From: a bacterium
GTDB taxonomy: Bacteria; Chloroflexota; Dormibacteria; Aeolococcales; Bog-877
Reading direction: 5' to 3'
NCBI GenBank assembly: GCA_021791415.1
Contig: JAJYWQ010000027.1
Span: forward strand, 1 to 32,307
DNA: 32,307 bases
The position numbers were made by a program, and so were the translations under genes. The notes below the pieces were generated by a model. That model saw only the letters and a program-made list of their open reading frames with translations. It did no database searches and had not been told where the DNA came from. Shown in pieces: positions 31,762-32,307 of the stretch (positions within the stretch are counted from its first letter, which is position 1; each line of letters opens with the position of its first letter).

Positions 31762-32307
31762 TCAGCGGCCGGCGGCGTACGCCTGGCCCTGGCGCGGGTC
31801 GGCGCCGGCGCGCAGCTGCCCGTCCGAGCCCTTCTCCACCGCACAGAGGCGACCTAGAGACCAGTCGGGATGCAGCCGCACATCGTGGCCGCGCCGGCGC
31901 AGCTCCTCCAGCACCGGAGCGGGGAAGCGTCCCTCCATGTGCAGCTGGCCCAGCCCGGCGGCGCGGGGGTAGAAGGAGCTGTGGAAGTGGGTGGAGTGGA
32001 ACGCCGGGGCCTCGATGCCCGTCTGCAGGTCGAGCTGGTGATGCAGGTGGCGGAGGAAGAAGACCAAGGACCACTGGTCCTGCTGGTCGCCTCCCGGGGT
32101 GCCGCAGGCCAGCCACGGCCCCCCGTCACGGAGCACCAGGGTCGGCGTCAGGGTGGTGCGGGGACGGCGGCCGGGACCCAGGGAGCTGGCCAGGCCCTCC
32201 TCCAGCCAGAACATCTGGGACCGGGTCGAGAGAGGGAACCCCAGCCCCGGCACCACGGGAGACCCGTGCAGCCACGCTCCGCTCGGGGTGGCGGACACCA
32301 TGTTTCC
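31762..32307 (-). CDS. Gamma-glutamyltransferase family protein, C-terminal part
   Basis: The last 181 codons of a gene that continues beyond the right edge; the catalytic threonine and the large subunit are outside the window. The visible part matches the C-terminus of the small subunit: GNMVSATPS just after the missing nucleophile region, GSPVVPGLGFPLSTRSQMF, LGPGRRPRTTLTPTLVLRDG, GTPGGDQQDQW (oxyanion region of the YwrD-like GGT branch) and the final RRGHDVRLHPDWSLGRLCAVEKG, GQLRAGADPRQ, GQAYAAGR. Such proteins cleave gamma-glutamyl bonds (glutathione salvage or related acylases). An in-frame ATG at 32301 is internal and should not be taken as the start. Confidence 0.9.
   Translation of the reverse strand, partial: GNMVSATPSGAWLHGSPVVPGLGFPLSTRSQMFWLEEGLASSLGPGRRPRTTLTPTLVLRDGGPWLACGTPGGDQQDQWSLVFFLRHLHHQLDLQTGIEAPAFHSTHFHSSFYPRAAGLGQLHMEGRFPAPVLEELRRRGHDVRLHPDWSLGRLCAVEKGSDGQLRAGADPRQGQAYAAGR

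Noticed and set aside
31762-32301. Gamma-glutamyltransferase fragment as a complete small gene from ATG 32301
   Set aside because: The frame stays open to the window edge, and the motif before it (GN-MVS) belongs inside the small subunit, so the gene is only truncated by the window.

Overview
The window is very GC-rich and densely coded. Start codons are often GTG or TTG, and neighbouring genes repeatedly share 4-base NTGA stop/start overlaps. It encodes a membrane-anchored sortase and a surface protein ending in a sortase-type sorting signal, which points to a Gram-positive-type (monoderm) envelope. With a GuaB3-type IMP dehydrogenase and separate PurS/PurQ/PurL, this suggests an actinobacterium or a high-GC relative such as a Dormibacterota or Chloroflexota lineage. 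The taxonomic call is inference. No tRNA, rRNA, CRISPR array, insertion sequence, phage gene or origin was recognised.

Layout. (1) 1-4804, mixed genes: an Arg/Thr/Ala/Pro-rich basic protein running off the left edge, a SAM methyltransferase, a glutamate-dehydrogenase-family protein that lacks the catalytic lysine, an orphan OmpR-type response regulator, and a class-E-like sortase. (2) 4940-9336, purine operon I: guaB3, guaA, purD and a DksA/TraR-type zinc-finger gene. (3) 9377-12636, a biotin-dependent carboxylase pair: a carboxyltransferase-like/BCCP fusion whose metal-site residues are mostly replaced, followed by an intact biotin carboxylase. (4) 12646-15481, minus strand: an ECF sigma factor and an overlapping gene for a single-pass membrane protein with a large outer beta-propeller-like region, a probable anti-sigma/sensor. 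(5) 15658-25713, purine operon II: purB-C-S-Q-L-F-M-N-H. (6) 25775-32307: a zinc-ribbon membrane protein, a gene-poor stretch, a tandem-repeat fibronectin-III surface protein with a VPGTG sorting signal, a DHA2-type efflux pump divergent from its probable TetR regulator, and the C-terminal part of a gamma-glutamyltransferase.

How they work together. The two purine operons encode nearly all of de novo purine synthesis: PurF, D, N, S/Q/L, M, C, B and H take PRPP to IMP, and GuaB3 and GuaA take IMP to GMP. The purE/purK carboxylation step and purA are not in the window. The sortase at 4133 and the VPGTG protein at 27211 form a plausible enzyme-substrate pair despite lying 23 kb apart. The efflux pump promoter carries a palindrome inside its 17-bp spacer, which fits TetR repression.

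The most unusual content is the apparently metal-site-dead carboxyltransferase fused to an intact biotinyl domain, the GDH paralogue without its catalytic lysine, the sigma factor/beta-propeller pair, the basic repeat protein at the left edge, and purN, whose best start is a CTG in a CTGA overlap.
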